DNA of 64,000 nucleotides from Psychrobacter sp. FDAARGOS_221 (GTDB lineage Bacteria > Pseudomonadota > Gammaproteobacteria > Pseudomonadales > Moraxellaceae). How positions within the stretch are numbered: position 1 is the stretch's first letter; each line of letters starts with the position of its first letter. The position numbers were made by a program, and so were the translations under genes. A model generated the notes under the pieces. That model was not told the origin of the DNA. It searched no databases and saw only the letters and a program-made list of their open reading frames with translations. Shown piece after piece: positions 1 to 10,573 of the stretch. The DNA is taken from the NCBI RefSeq assembly GCF_002313155.2, contig NZ_NWFK02000001.1, forward strand, positions 372,001 to 436,000. Direction: 5' to 3'.

Positions 1-662
1 AAGCTATGACCACTGTTATAATGCACCCGCCCTGTCACTCTTATAGAACGCTGTGCATCACCCACTTTAAATCGCCAATGATCTAAGCTACCCAATAAGC
101 AATTATGATCTGCTAACTGCGCTAAACTTTCCGGGGTGCCATATTTATCCAAATACGCTGGTGATGCGCAGACATAACTGGTGCGATGGCTTAACTTTTT
201 GGCCATTAAACTTGAATCATCAAGCTTGCCAATACGTATTGCCAAATCATAGCCGCCTTCTATCAAATCTAAGGTTTGATTACTTAAAAAGGCAATTACC
301 TCAACATCGGGATACAGAACCATAAAATCATTAATCAGTGGCAACAGCTGCTGCTCGCCATAGGTGACAGGTGCGGTCAGCTTAATCTTACCTTGCGGCT
401 TCGCCTGCAAATCACTAATGGCATGTTCTGCGGCGTCTAATCGGTCTAATATATCTCGGCAATGGTTATAAAATAAACGCCCCTCTTCGGTCAATGAAAT
501 CTTGCGAGTGGTGCGATAAAACAATTTAATATTGAGCCGTTTTTCTAGCGCGCTAACCTGACGGCTCACCTGAGCGATTGAAATACCCAGTTGTTTTGCA
601 GCCTGAGTAAAGCTTTGATATTCGGCCACATAAACGAATTCACTAATCCCTTCCCATTTCAT
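1..662 (-). CDS. LysR-family transcriptional regulator (partial, 3' end outside window)
   Basis: The minus strand stays open from an ATG at 660-662 to the window edge, giving about 220 residues with no stop. The first 60 residues form a LysR winged helix-turn-helix (AAKQLGISIAQVSRQVSALE), and the following part matches the substrate-binding domain of the CrgA-like LysR subgroup, including the usual segment GGYDLAIRIGKLDDSSLMAKKL. The C-terminal third is missing because the window begins inside the gene. It is divergent from the formaldehyde dehydrogenase gene across a 229 bp spacer, the normal LysR layout, so that gene is a plausible target; this is inference. The effector cannot be told from the sequence. 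Confidence 0.9.
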   Translation of the reverse strand, partial: MKWEGISEFVYVAEYQSFTQAAKQLGISIAQVSRQVSALEKRLNIKLFYRTTRKISLTEEGRLFYNHCRDILDRLDAAEHAISDLQAKPQGKIKLTAPVTYGEQQLLPLINDFMVLYPDVEVIAFLSNQTLDLIEGGYDLAIRIGKLDDSSLMAKKLSHRTSYVCASPAYLDKYGTPESLAQLADHNCLLGSLDHWRFKVGDAQRSIRVTGRVHYNSGHS

Positions 663-846
663 GATTATTACCACTGTGTAAAAGTTATTTGTAAATATAC
701 ACTATTATCAACTGTGCAGATATAATCTATAATTGATGTTGTTAACAATATTGCTAATGATTAGGGTGTTATCCCCTATTTTTGCCCTGTATATTAATAG
801 TCTTCTACATATAAATGATTTAGTGAGTAACTAAGTAAGCAATTAA

Positions 847-2037
<1,191 letters not shown>

Positions 2038-2376
2038 ACCGCAAAGTAGTTCGAAAAGAAAATAGCTAATTAAAAAACCAACTGTTTCTCAAAACAGATG
2101 AATATTGGCGCACATCGCTAATATGTTCTGACTTTGACTCAGTTGGTTTCGACTGCCCTGCTTATTATGCCTGTACTTATTAATACAAGAACTTTTGATG
2201 AAACTGTTTTAGCTTGTATTGATTTAGGCATGATAAGCAGGGCTTTGTTGTTTTGCTTAGGCTATTTTATATAAATCAATAGGACGTCATAAAGCGCTAT
2301 TATTTATAGATAGTTTAATAGTTCGGCTAATAATCAGATAAATAGTTAGAGTAATGATTATCTGATACCTCCCTAG
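2038..2376. other. Gene-free spacer with three inverted repeats
   Basis: This 339 bp lies between convergent genes and has no credible ORF. It contains a perfect 10 bp inverted repeat (2075-2084 with 2140-2149, AAACCAACTG/CAGTTGGTTT) that encloses a small CTGTTT/AAACAG hairpin. It also has a 17 bp imperfect palindrome (2156-2172 with 2226-2242, one mismatch) nesting a second arm pair (2176-2183 region with 2213-2220 region), and a 9 bp pair near the end of the LysR gene (2333-2341 with 2358-2366). None has a clean T tract. They may end transcription from both sides or be the remnant of a small repeat element. Confidence 0.5.
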
Positions 2377-3402
2377 CTATATCCCCAATTGAGTCGCAAA
2401 ATGCTGCCATAACTTGCTTTTAAAGCTGTCTTTGTGCCAAATTGCCCACCATACCCGCTGCAAATCGATACCCTCAACCTCAATAGCAACCAAGCTTCCT
2501 TGCTTAAGCTCAGAGTCAATCACATACTGTGATAAGCAGCCAATCCCAATATCCGCTTTAACCATGTTACGCACCGCTTCTGACTGCTGTACAGCCATCA
2601 TGACATTGGCTTGCGGTATAAATTGTAGTAGCTGCTCATCGATGACTTGCCGCGTTCCTGATCCTGGCTCACGCACTAATAATGGTAAACCTGATAGCTG
2701 CTCAGGCGTGACTTGATACACATAGTGCTGCGAGTCAGCATTGTCTGTCTGATTTTGAATAAGCGTCGGCTGCATACCTGCCAGCCATTGACTGTCCTTT
2801 TTGGCAAATACGACCAGCTTGTCGGTACGCCAGGCTCTTTGTTCGATGACCTTAGTATCAGTCGCTCTAGGCTTACCCTCTACCAATCCCAAATCAACTG
2901 TTAGCTGCTCGACTTGATCGACCACATCTTGAGTATTACCGATAAATGCAGTGACCTGCGCATCCGGCATCTGAGTATATAGCTGCTGAATTAATGATGG
3001 CATCACATTATTACCAATGGTCGTACTGGCACCCAGATGGATGCGTCCTGCCTGATAACTGTGATACTGCTCAAGCGCAGAGCATTGCCCGAGTATGGCT
3101 TGCGCTTGGGTATAAATAGCGTGGGCATTTTCATTTTTATGCAGCCGCCGCCCAATGCGTTCAAACAGTGGCATTGTAAGCCGCTCTTCTAGCTCACTTA
3201 ACGCACTACTGACCGCAGATTGTGACAAATGCAGCTGCTCACTGGCTGCACTGGTACTGCCTGTTTGATAAATACTAACAAATATTGCCAGTTGTTTTAG
3301 GGTAATTTTTGGCAACAGCCCCTGCCCGGTTAAGCCCGCTGATAATGATGTACTCGTTAATGATGATAAGGTATTTGATTGCTGAGCGTTAAGCTTTGGC
3401 AT
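2377..3402 (-). CDS. LysR-family regulator, YeiE-like
   Basis: A 341-residue LysR protein. The helix-turn-helix begins late, at about residue 32 (ITLKQLAIFVSIYQTGSTSA, then LHLSQSAVSSALSELEERL), after a Ser/Thr/Leu-rich leader of about 30 residues that LysR proteins usually lack, so the true start may be further in. The effector domain carries the CysB/CbbR-type pattern EPGSGTRQVIDEQL, typical of the CysL/YeiE branch. It is divergent from a YeiH-family membrane protein gene, the same pairing as yeiE-yeiH in enterobacteria, where YeiE responds to sulfite. A role in sulfur-anion or similar stress control is inferred from that pairing. Family sure, exact orthology moderate. Confidence 0.85.
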   Translation of the reverse strand: MPKLNAQQSNTLSSLTSTSLSAGLTGQGLLPKITLKQLAIFVSIYQTGSTSAASEQLHLSQSAVSSALSELEERLTMPLFERIGRRLHKNENAHAIYTQAQAILGQCSALEQYHSYQAGRIHLGASTTIGNNVMPSLIQQLYTQMPDAQVTAFIGNTQDVVDQVEQLTVDLGLVEGKPRATDTKVIEQRAWRTDKLVVFAKKDSQWLAGMQPTLIQNQTDNADSQHYVYQVTPEQLSGLPLLVREPGSGTRQVIDEQLLQFIPQANVMMAVQQSEAVRNMVKADIGIGCLSQYVIDSELKQGSLVAIEVEGIDLQRVWWAIWHKDSFKSKLWQHFATQLGI

Positions 3403-3661
3403 ATCACTGTCTTCTATTTATTTAAGATTGCTATTGAAAGTTACTGATGTTATTGATGATGACCATTAGCTTATTTGTGGATTGAATCATTAACTCATCA
3501 CATCCGCAGCACTTGCAAATCACTAACCTTTCTTACTCTTACCTATTTTATCGATAATAACTATCTAATCAATCTGTTTTTAATATATACAAAAAAGGCA
3601 TATAGTTATTCTTATAAACCATAAAACAATCACCATTAACGATAAGTACACAACTAACGAT

Positions 3662-4918
3662 ATGCAACCAACCCCACTCAATGCTGAGTATCATGCCATG
3701 AAAAAACAGAGCCCAGTGACCTACCCTAGCTATCAAGCGGACTCACCGCAAGTGTGTGGTGTCGGCAAGATCGGTTGGCTGCATAATCTAGCAACCAAAG
3801 CAGGGTTAGACAGCTACTTGCCTAGACCTTCTCATGGTCTGGGGCTTACTGTAGTGCTTATTGCCAGTCTGTTTTGCTTATGGTTTAGTGATTATTTGAT
3901 TGACTTATCAAATGGCAAGCTACTGGGTCTGTCGTCATTAACCTTGGCCATTTTATTGGGAATGCTGCTGGGTAATACCGTATATCCCAGATTTGCCGCA
4001 CCCTTATCCTCTGGTGTTGACTTTGCCAAGTCACAGTGCTTACGCTTGGCCATCGTACTCTATGGCTTTAAGGTAACGCTGACCCAAGTAGCCAGCGTGG
4101 GCAGCGCAGCCATCGCTATTGATGCATTGGTATTGACCAGTACTTTTTTGCTGACCTATATTCTGGGTCACAAATGGTTAAAGCTAGATAAACAAACCAC
4201 ACTACTTATCGGTGCTGGTAGTAGCATCTGTGGTGCCGCTGCGGTGATTGCCACAGAGCCGGTGGTTAAAGCTGAAGCGTATAAGGTTACTATCGCAGTT
4301 GCCACTGTGGTGGTGTTTGGTACCTTAGCGATGCTGCTCTATCCACTGCTATATCAGCTTCAATGGCTGGCTGCAACACTTGGCGCTGAGCAATATGGAG
4401 TCTATATTGGCTCGACAGTACATGAAGTTGCGCAAGTGGTGGTCGCTGGCAATGCCATTAGCACTGAGGTCGGTAATACCGCGGTAGTGACCAAGATGAT
4501 TAGAGTGATGATGCTGGCGCCTTTTTTACTCATACTGTCCTTTGTACTAAGCGGCATCCATAATAATGTTAATCCTAACGACAGCCTTGCTTTAAAGCCG
4601 ACAAAAACAAACTTCTGGCAGCGTGCTAAGCAAGTTCATATCCCGTGGTTTGCGTTTATGTTCTTGGTTATGATTGGCATCAACTCATTGCTTCATCACA
4701 CTCAGTCAGCCAGTAGCGCACATTTCGTTGAATTGATGGTCAGTCTTGATAATCTGTTATTAACCATGGCAATGTTTGCTTTGGGACTCACGACTCATTT
4801 TAGCGCCATCAAAAAAGCAGGCTTTAAGCCTTTGTTATTAGCAGCCTTAGTTTTTGGATGGTTATTAAGCGGTGGTGCTGCCATTAATATGGGCATACAG
4901 ACTTTGGTTGTCGGTTAG
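3662..4918 (+). CDS. yeiH: YeiH-family putative sulfate/anion exporter
   Basis: Polytopic inner-membrane protein of the UPF0324/YeiH family. About ten hydrophobic segments are visible, starting with LTVVLIASLFCLWF, and the family signatures LGMLLGN, LRLAIVLYGFKVTL, IGAGSSICGAAAVIAT, GSTVHEVAQVVVAG and LGLTTHF appear in order. A roughly 55-residue cytoplasmic N-terminus precedes the first membrane segment, longer than usual; an internal ATG at 3698 is an alternative start, and neither start has a clear ribosome-binding site. The family is annotated as putative sulfate exporter but the substrate is poorly proven. It is divergent from the YeiE-like regulator, which probably controls it. Confidence 0.9.
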   Translation: MQPTPLNAEYHAMKKQSPVTYPSYQADSPQVCGVGKIGWLHNLATKAGLDSYLPRPSHGLGLTVVLIASLFCLWFSDYLIDLSNGKLLGLSSLTLAILLGMLLGNTVYPRFAAPLSSGVDFAKSQCLRLAIVLYGFKVTLTQVASVGSAAIAIDALVLTSTFLLTYILGHKWLKLDKQTTLLIGAGSSICGAAAVIATEPVVKAEAYKVTIAVATVVVFGTLAMLLYPLLYQLQWLAATLGAEQYGVYIGSTVHEVAQVVVAGNAISTEVGNTAVVTKMIRVMMLAPFLLILSFVLSGIHNNVNPNDSLALKPTKTNFWQRAKQVHIPWFAFMFLVMIGINSLLHHTQSASSAHFVELMVSLDNLLLTMAMFALGLTTHFSAIKKAGFKPLLLAALVFGWLLSGGAAINMGIQTLVVG

Positions 4919-5115
4919 CCATAAATCAACAATAAATAACCAAAATCACTGCTTACCATAAATTTGGTTACCATCACTTACCACTCACTGATTGCCTAGT
5001 AACATCAAGGATTGGTACAATAACGCTCCATCGAGATTACAGGTATTTATTTACTGTTTTCATCTAGGTTTAACGCCTATCTATTGCTCTTTATTGCCCT
5101 ATTGCTGGAGCCGTT

Positions 5116-5481
5116 ATGAAAACCGCACAAGAATTGGTTGCTCAAGCCAAAGCCAACATTCAAAAAGTTCCTGTCGATCAGGCTGACAACGCCTGCAACA
5201 ACGCCGATGTTATCATTGATGTGCGTGAACCTGCCGAATATGAAGCCGGTCATTTAAACAATGCCATTTGTATTCCACGTGGTGTTTTGGAGTTTAAAAT
5301 TGGTGACCTTGAGCAAATCAAAGATGCAGATACTAAAATATTAATCTACTGCAAAACCAGTGGCCGTGCAGCTTTAGCAGCTCAGTCTTTAGCACAATTG
5401 GGTTTCAACAATGTCACCTCTATTACAGGTGGCTACGATGCTTGGGTTGAAGCTGGAAAGCCTGTGGTCGCTTCTTCTTAA
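5116..5481 (+). CDS. Single-domain rhodanese-like protein
   Basis: A 121-residue single rhodanese domain with the active-site loop YCKTSGRA (Cys79 as nucleophile, where persulfide would form) and the typical opening DVIIDVREPAEYEAGHLNNA and end ITGGYDAW. No signal peptide, so it is cytoplasmic. CTGGAG at 5104-5109 supports the ATG at 5116. It may move sulfane sulfur or reduce thiosulfate; the true donor and acceptor are unknown. It sits 195 bp upstream of trhP. It is not the long rhodanese-type tRNA hydroxylase TrhO, which is about three times longer, so a direct tRNA role cannot be claimed. Confidence 0.9.
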   Translation: MKTAQELVAQAKANIQKVPVDQADNACNNADVIIDVREPAEYEAGHLNNAICIPRGVLEFKIGDLEQIKDADTKILIYCKTSGRAALAAQSLAQLGFNNVTSITGGYDAWVEAGKPVVASS

Positions 5482-5559
5482 ACCCATTTTTTCTTAAATC
5501 CGTTGCTTGATTAATCTATAACGCTCAAACCCCTATTACTGAACCATAAAATATTAAGC

Positions 5560-5665
5560 TAAAACCCCTTAAGCATCAGCTATTGAACGCTAGCCATTAA
5601 ACTTTAGCTATTAAATACTAAACATTAGCCGTTAACCATTGAACCGTAAAACTGAACCGTGAAAT
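5560..5665 (+). repeat. Degenerate short tandem repeats in rhodanese-trhP spacer
   Basis: The spacer is made of loosely repeated units of about 10-12 bp such as GCTATTGAAC, GCCATTAAAC, GCTATTAAAT and GCCGTTAACC, followed by two copies of TGAACCGT. It looks like decayed tandem duplication. No function is evident. Confidence 0.4.
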
Positions 5666-5675
5666 AGGTAATGAC

Positions 5676-7082
5676 ATGACGCACCCTGCTGAAAAACCTT
5701 CTAGAACGCCTGAACTACTGTGCCCTGCTGGTACTTTTAAAAACATGCAATACGCCTTTGCTTATGGTGCGGATGCTGTATATGCCGGTCAGGCCCGTTA
5801 TAGTCTACGGGTGCGTAATAATGACTTTGATGAAGATAATTTGCGCCGCGGTATCGAATATGCGCACAGCTTAGGCAAAAAGTTTTATGTGGTGGTCAAC
5901 ATTCAAGCGCATAACGCCAAATTAAAAACCTTTATTGAAGACATCCGCCCAGTCATTGAGATGAATCCAGATGCGTTAATCATGTCTGATGCCGGTATGA
6001 TTATGATGGTGCGTGAGCATTTCCCAGATATGGAAATTCATTTATCGGTTCAAGCCAACGCAGTAAACTGGGCAACAGTGAAGTTCTGGAAGCAGATGGG
6101 CGTCAGCCGGGTTATTTTATCGCGTGAATTGTCACTAAAAGAGATTTCACAGATTATCGATGAAGTGCCAGGTATGGAGATTGAGGTATTTGTACACGGT
6201 GCATTGTGTATGGCCTACTCTGGTCGCTGTTTACTATCAGGATATATCAACAAGCGTGATGCCAACCAAGGCACTTGCACCAATGCTTGCCGCTGGAGCT
6301 ACAACACCTACAAAGCTGAAGAAAACGAAACCGGTGACATTGTACCGGTACAAAGCTATGACCCTAAGCAGATTGAAACTGTGAACTTAAACGGCGACAC
6401 CGTTATGGGCGATGATTATGTGCAACAGCCTAGCGATGAGGTAGTGCTATTAGAAGAGCAAAACCGTCCTGGTGAGTTAATGGCCATGTATGAAGATGAG
6501 CATGGTACTTATATCATGAACTCTAAAGACTTGCGTGCGGTAGAACTGGTACCACAGCTGACTGAAATGGGCGTACATTCATTAAAAATTGAAGGTCGTA
6601 CTAAGTCGCATTACTATGTGGCGCGTACCGCTCAAGTCTATCGTCAAGCCATTGATGATGCTGCCGCTGGCAAGCCTTTTGATACCTCACTAATTGGCGC
6701 ATTAGATGGCCTAGCTAACCGTGGCTACACTGAAGGATTCTTACGTCGTCACGTGCACAGCGATTATCAGAATTATGAATATGGTGCCTCAAAAACAGAC
6801 CAACAGCAGTTCGTTGCAGAAGTTACTGCATTCGACACCGATAAACTGACTTTAGAGATTAAAAACAAACTTGAAGTGGGTGATACCATTGAGATTATGA
6901 CGCCAAAAGGTAATGTCACTTACACTTTAGAACAGATGTGGGACAAAAAAGGCAATCCGATTGACGCTGCGCTTGGCTCAGGATGGGTCGCTCAGATTAA
7001 TAACCCATTTAAAGATATGGATCAAACTAACTTGCAGTTTGCGTTAATCATGAAAAACGTTAAGCAGGCCATTTACAGTTAG
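5676..7082 (+). CDS. trhP: tRNA U34 hydroxylation protein TrhP (peptidase U32 family)
   Basis: Short-form U32 family protein (468 residues, like YegQ/TrhP at about 450, unlike the longer RlhA). TrhP makes 5-hydroxyuridine at tRNA position 34, the precursor of cmo5U, in a prephenate-dependent reaction. Seen: LLCPAGTFKNMQYAFAYGADAVY at the start, SVQANAVNWATVKFW, VFVHGALCMAYSGRCLLSG, and four conserved cysteines (178, 185, 201, 205) expected to bind an Fe-S cluster; also SLKIEGRTKSHYYVA. A TAGG at 5665-5668 fits the ATG at 5676. The nearby ferredoxin gene yfhL (8058) may supply electrons, which fits the published dependence of this modification on Fe-S proteins as I recall it. Confidence 0.93.
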   Translation: MTHPAEKPSRTPELLCPAGTFKNMQYAFAYGADAVYAGQARYSLRVRNNDFDEDNLRRGIEYAHSLGKKFYVVVNIQAHNAKLKTFIEDIRPVIEMNPDALIMSDAGMIMMVREHFPDMEIHLSVQANAVNWATVKFWKQMGVSRVILSRELSLKEISQIIDEVPGMEIEVFVHGALCMAYSGRCLLSGYINKRDANQGTCTNACRWSYNTYKAEENETGDIVPVQSYDPKQIETVNLNGDTVMGDDYVQQPSDEVVLLEEQNRPGELMAMYEDEHGTYIMNSKDLRAVELVPQLTEMGVHSLKIEGRTKSHYYVARTAQVYRQAIDDAAAGKPFDTSLIGALDGLANRGYTEGFLRRHVHSDYQNYEYGASKTDQQQFVAEVTAFDTDKLTLEIKNKLEVGDTIEIMTPKGNVTYTLEQMWDKKGNPIDAALGSGWVAQINNPFKDMDQTNLQFALIMKNVKQAIYS

Positions 7083-7176
7083 TAGTTTTTCATAACTAAA
7101 ATTAGTGTTTATTACGGCGCTACGTACTATACGCTTGATGCCACGAACTTAGATACCACGAACCTAAAAGTTGATA

Positions 7177-7974
7177 ATGCCAAAAATTACCCGAACCTTA
7201 GTCTTACAAGCAGTTTTATTAATCACTGGTCTGATTCTAATGATTGACTGTGCGCTATTAATTGCTGCTGATAAGATAAACTTTGGGACGGTGGTGCCTT
7301 TCTTTATTGGCTTAATTTTTGCGCTACATGCGATATTTTGGCGACGTATTCAGGCCTTACTAAGCCGTCATCGTTGGCTAAAGCATATTAGCAGAATGCT
7401 ATGGATAGGCTTTGGCATGTGGCTGGTTAGCTTTATTATCTTTGCCATCACCCTGCAAAGTAATATTCAAAAAAGCCACACCCCATTACAAAAGGTAGAT
7501 GCCATTATCGTCCTAGGCGGCGGTATCCAAAATGGCATCCCCTCACCGACTTTGGCAAACCGTTTAGATAGTGCGGCGGTATTGATTAAGCAGCAACCGC
7601 AAGCGATGGTGATTACCAGTGGCGGTGTTGGTATCGGTGAGACGCGCAGTGAAGCTGAGGCGATGGCGCAATATTTGTACGCGCTACAGCATGTGCCTTT
7701 GCAACATGTGCTACAAGAAGATCGCAGTACCAGTACTGAAGAAAACTTCTTATTTAGCCAAACCATACTGCTGCAGCATGGCGTTAGCTTATCAGACCCT
7801 ATCGCCATTGTTACCAGCGACTTTCATATTCCACGCGCCAAAGCCATTGCACAACACCAAGGTTATGAAAACTTAGTCACGCTTGCCAGCCCAACGCCTT
7901 TATCAATTCGGTATAATGCTTGGTTTCGCGAGTACTTTGCTTATATCAGTGGTTGGTTACTGGGCGAGTATTAA
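7177..7974 (+). CDS. YdcF/ElyC-family (DUF218) membrane protein
   Basis: About 265 residues. Three or four hydrophobic segments cover the first 100 residues (LVLQAVLLITGLILMIDCAL, VVPFFIGLIFALHAIFW, MLWIGFGMWLVSFIIFAIT), followed by a DUF218 domain starting DAIIVLGGGI and carrying NRLDSAAVL, ITSGG, SEAEAMAQYL, the acidic EDRSTSTEENF and VTSDFHIPRA. This arrangement resembles ElyC/YdcF proteins linked to envelope polysaccharide homeostasis in E. coli; the reaction is not known. The ATG at 7177 is preferred to an in-frame TTG at 7171. A 15 bp near-duplication (CCACGAACTTAGATA / CCACGAACCTAAAAG) lies just upstream. Confidence 0.85.
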   Translation: MPKITRTLVLQAVLLITGLILMIDCALLIAADKINFGTVVPFFIGLIFALHAIFWRRIQALLSRHRWLKHISRMLWIGFGMWLVSFIIFAITLQSNIQKSHTPLQKVDAIIVLGGGIQNGIPSPTLANRLDSAAVLIKQQPQAMVITSGGVGIGETRSEAEAMAQYLYALQHVPLQHVLQEDRSTSTEENFLFSQTILLQHGVSLSDPIAIVTSDFHIPRAKAIAQHQGYENLVTLASPTPLSIRYNAWFREYFAYISGWLLGEY

Positions 7975-8036
7975 TCAGCAGCAGTTAATAACTTGTCATT
8001 TAATGACTTAGTACTTCATCACTCCACACTTAATGA

Positions 8037-8315
<279 letters not shown>

Positions 8316-8359
8316 TTAATCATCTTTAACCATTTGCTCCCTGTTCGCTTTAAATTTCA

Positions 8360-8388
8360 GTTTATTAATAGACTTCCTATTAATAAAC
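8360..8388. terminator. Hairpin between convergent genes
   Basis: Perfect 12 bp inverted repeat (8360-8371 with 8377-8388, GTTTATTAATAG/CTATTAATAAAC) with a 5-base loop, between yfhL and the convergent serine hydrolase. It is AT-rich and lacks a T tract, so termination activity is uncertain. Confidence 0.45.
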
Positions 8389-8418
8389 AGCGGCTGTTAA
8401 TCCAACGACTTAGACCAA

Positions 8419-9783
8419 CTAACTGTCTTCGCTGGTCCAGGCTAGAATGGCTTCAATAAGCGCAAACTGGCGAATATCTGTGGTCATGGTCACATCATAG
8501 TTGTGCACGTAAGCCACTGCGGTGTTACTCTCTACATCACACCAAGCGACCGAGCCGTTATAGCCCATATGCCCAAACATGTTCTGCAACTTATCCGTAT
8601 CGTGACAGCGACTAAACAAACGATGATATCCCAAACGCCATTGCATACTATTTGGTTCAGTGGCTGGCATGATGGCATCACCGCCTTTGACATGAATGGC
8701 CGATAACTGTTCAAACACCTCTGGTCGAATCAACTGTTGACCCAGCCACTGTCCTTTATTGGCTAACATCGCATACATAGTGGCCAACGCCTCAGCTGAT
8801 GCCACATTGTTGGCGGCTGGGATTTTCGCCATTAACGACTCAGCGGTATAATAATCAAATCCCGAACGTCCAGCCGGCACCAGTGCATATTTGAAGTCTT
8901 GAATCTTAATCTGACTCATATCCAAATAAAGCTTGGCAATATCAGCAGTGCCTAAATTAGTTTCGTTCTCACCATCCGACTGAGTATCAGCGTGCTGCCA
9001 ACATTCATAACTTGGCAGACTTTGATAAACCTCTAGTATGTGCTCGCTATCTAGACGTAACTTTGGTTTGCTACTTCTTTTTTTAACCGCCTGTTTGGCC
9101 TCGTCACCCTGCTCATTGTCATCGGTTAACGCAGTTAACTGGTCAAAATTGTCAAAGTTTTTCACCGGAGTGGCGACTTGCTGTACTTTATCTGCCGGCA
9201 CGCCAAAATAGACACTGTCTGCAATACCCAGAGGTTCGGTCAAATACTGAGCTAAGGCCTCATTTAAGGTTAATCCAGTGACCTTTTCGATTAAACCGCC
9301 CAGCACCCACCCTGAGACCAATGCACTATACGCGCTTTCAGCTTGCTCATTAAAAGTTGCTTGCGGCTCTAACTGCTCAACGCGCTCAAGCATTAAGCCC
9401 CAGTCAGTCATGTCATCTGCAGATTCAGTAATCTGTTGGATGTTAAATAACCCTGAGCGATGGGTTAACACATCAATTAGGCGGATATCTTGTTTACCAT
9501 TCGCCGCAAATTGTGGCCAATAATGGGCAATGCGCTGCTCATAATCGAGTAAATCATTGCTGACCAACACATGGATTAAGGTAACCAGCACCCCTTTTCC
9601 AGTCGAAAAATTAAGCGACAAGGTGTTTTTATCCCACTTAAGATCAGGCGTTGCCTCACCCACACAAGCCTGCGCAATAAGCTCGCTGTTTTTATACACC
9701 ACCACACTACCGCCGGCTGGCATATCTTCGAGCTGTAATTGCTGCATAAGCTGGGTCAGTTTGGCTTGTAGAGTGGATGACAT
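8419..9783 (-). CDS. Serine hydrolase, beta-lactamase/EstB family
   Basis: A 454-residue protein of the class C beta-lactamase-like/esterase family. The SxxK motif is STGK in LNFSTGKGVLVTLIHVL; the YxN-position motif appears as YSA in ESAYSALVSGWVLGGLIEK; a C-terminal block around GHMGYNGSVAWCDVESNTAVAYVHN resembles the region holding the third active-site motif. No signal peptide is seen, suggesting a cytoplasmic esterase or peptidase rather than a resistance beta-lactamase. A charged insertion of about 50 residues (roughly 220-275, rich in D, E, K) interrupts the core. GGAAGG supports the start. The phosphatase-like gene lies 57 bp upstream on the same strand and is probably cotranscribed. 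Confidence 0.85.
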   Translation of the reverse strand: MSSTLQAKLTQLMQQLQLEDMPAGGSVVVYKNSELIAQACVGEATPDLKWDKNTLSLNFSTGKGVLVTLIHVLVSNDLLDYEQRIAHYWPQFAANGKQDIRLIDVLTHRSGLFNIQQITESADDMTDWGLMLERVEQLEPQATFNEQAESAYSALVSGWVLGGLIEKVTGLTLNEALAQYLTEPLGIADSVYFGVPADKVQQVATPVKNFDNFDQLTALTDDNEQGDEAKQAVKKRSSKPKLRLDSEHILEVYQSLPSYECWQHADTQSDGENETNLGTADIAKLYLDMSQIKIQDFKYALVPAGRSGFDYYTAESLMAKIPAANNVASAEALATMYAMLANKGQWLGQQLIRPEVFEQLSAIHVKGGDAIMPATEPNSMQWRLGYHRLFSRCHDTDKLQNMFGHMGYNGSVAWCDVESNTAVAYVHNYDVTMTTDIRQFALIEAILAWTSEDS

Positions 9784-9840
9784 AAATTTACCTTCCGTAA
9801 TAGTGGGCGATTCAAAATTAATTATTAAAGGTTTATAGCG

Positions 9841-10404
9841 CTAGCGAGGTACCAATAAACGCATATGCACTTCTTGCTCTAGATCCTGTTGAAGACCATG
9901 ATCCTTACCACGCTGCATGGCGGTATCCATCTTTCGGCCACGTAACCATCCGGCTCTTAAGGCAACAACAGCCCCTACTTTATTACCTGAATCACAGTGC
10001 AGCAAGGTTTTTTTACCATGATGCGTACGCAATGCTTTATCAAACTCAAGCAAATTAAGCTGTTTTAAGTCATCTGTTTTGGCAATCGGCAAATGAGTAT
10101 AGGCCATGCCATGCGCTTCTACTGCTGCCTTTTCATCAAAGGTTAGCTCAGATTCAGGCTGCAAATTAATCACATGTTCAATGCCAGCTTCGGCTAACTT
10201 ATCGATTACCTCTTCGCTTAACTGGCCACTGACCACGGTATTAGCATCAGGAAACAGTGCTTTGTCTAGTACAGGCTCAAGCAGTTGCTGTAAAGAGGGT
10301 TCTGCTTTTTGCTCAGACTTCTCATCGCTACTGCCTGCATTATTTTGCACCGAACTGGTGGTGCCTGCTGTGGTGACTGGATTTGAGTCCACATCTTTTC
10401 CCAT
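9841..10404 (-). CDS. Dual-specificity-phosphatase-like protein (DUF442/BLH type) with altered active site
   Basis: A 187-residue protein. An N-terminal disordered stretch of about 50 residues (Ser, Thr, Asn, Glu rich) precedes a phosphatase-like fold: ANTVVSGQLSEEVIDKLAEAGIEHVINLQPESE, then YTHLPIAKTDDL, then the P-loop region LLHCDSGNKVGAVVALRAGW. The canonical loop is HCx5R; here the loop reads C-D-S-G-N-K-V, so the catalytic arginine position is not arginine, with lysine one place earlier. Relatives of this subfamily often have CxSGNR, so lysine for arginine is a further change. It may be a weak enzyme or a binding protein. AAGGAG supports the start. It shares a strand and probable transcript with the serine hydrolase. 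Confidence 0.75.
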   Translation of the reverse strand: MGKDVDSNPVTTAGTTSSVQNNAGSSDEKSEQKAEPSLQQLLEPVLDKALFPDANTVVSGQLSEEVIDKLAEAGIEHVINLQPESELTFDEKAAVEAHGMAYTHLPIAKTDDLKQLNLLEFDKALRTHHGKKTLLHCDSGNKVGAVVALRAGWLRGRKMDTAMQRGKDHGLQQDLEQEVHMRLLVPR

Positions 10405-10573
10405 AACAACTCCTTTAAACGGCAGAAATTCAGCTAAAAGTGATCTTCTAGCTGAATCTGTAATATCCTGTGTTTAATGGGCCTATAGTCAATAGCCAAT
10501 AGATAATAGCCAAGAGAATACAAAGCCATTAAACAGTACTAACTGTTGTTAGTAATTTATGACTTGTGAACTT

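Noticed and set aside
4992..5186. Open frame overlapping the rhodanese start
   Set aside because: Different frame across the start of a well-supported gene; no family features.
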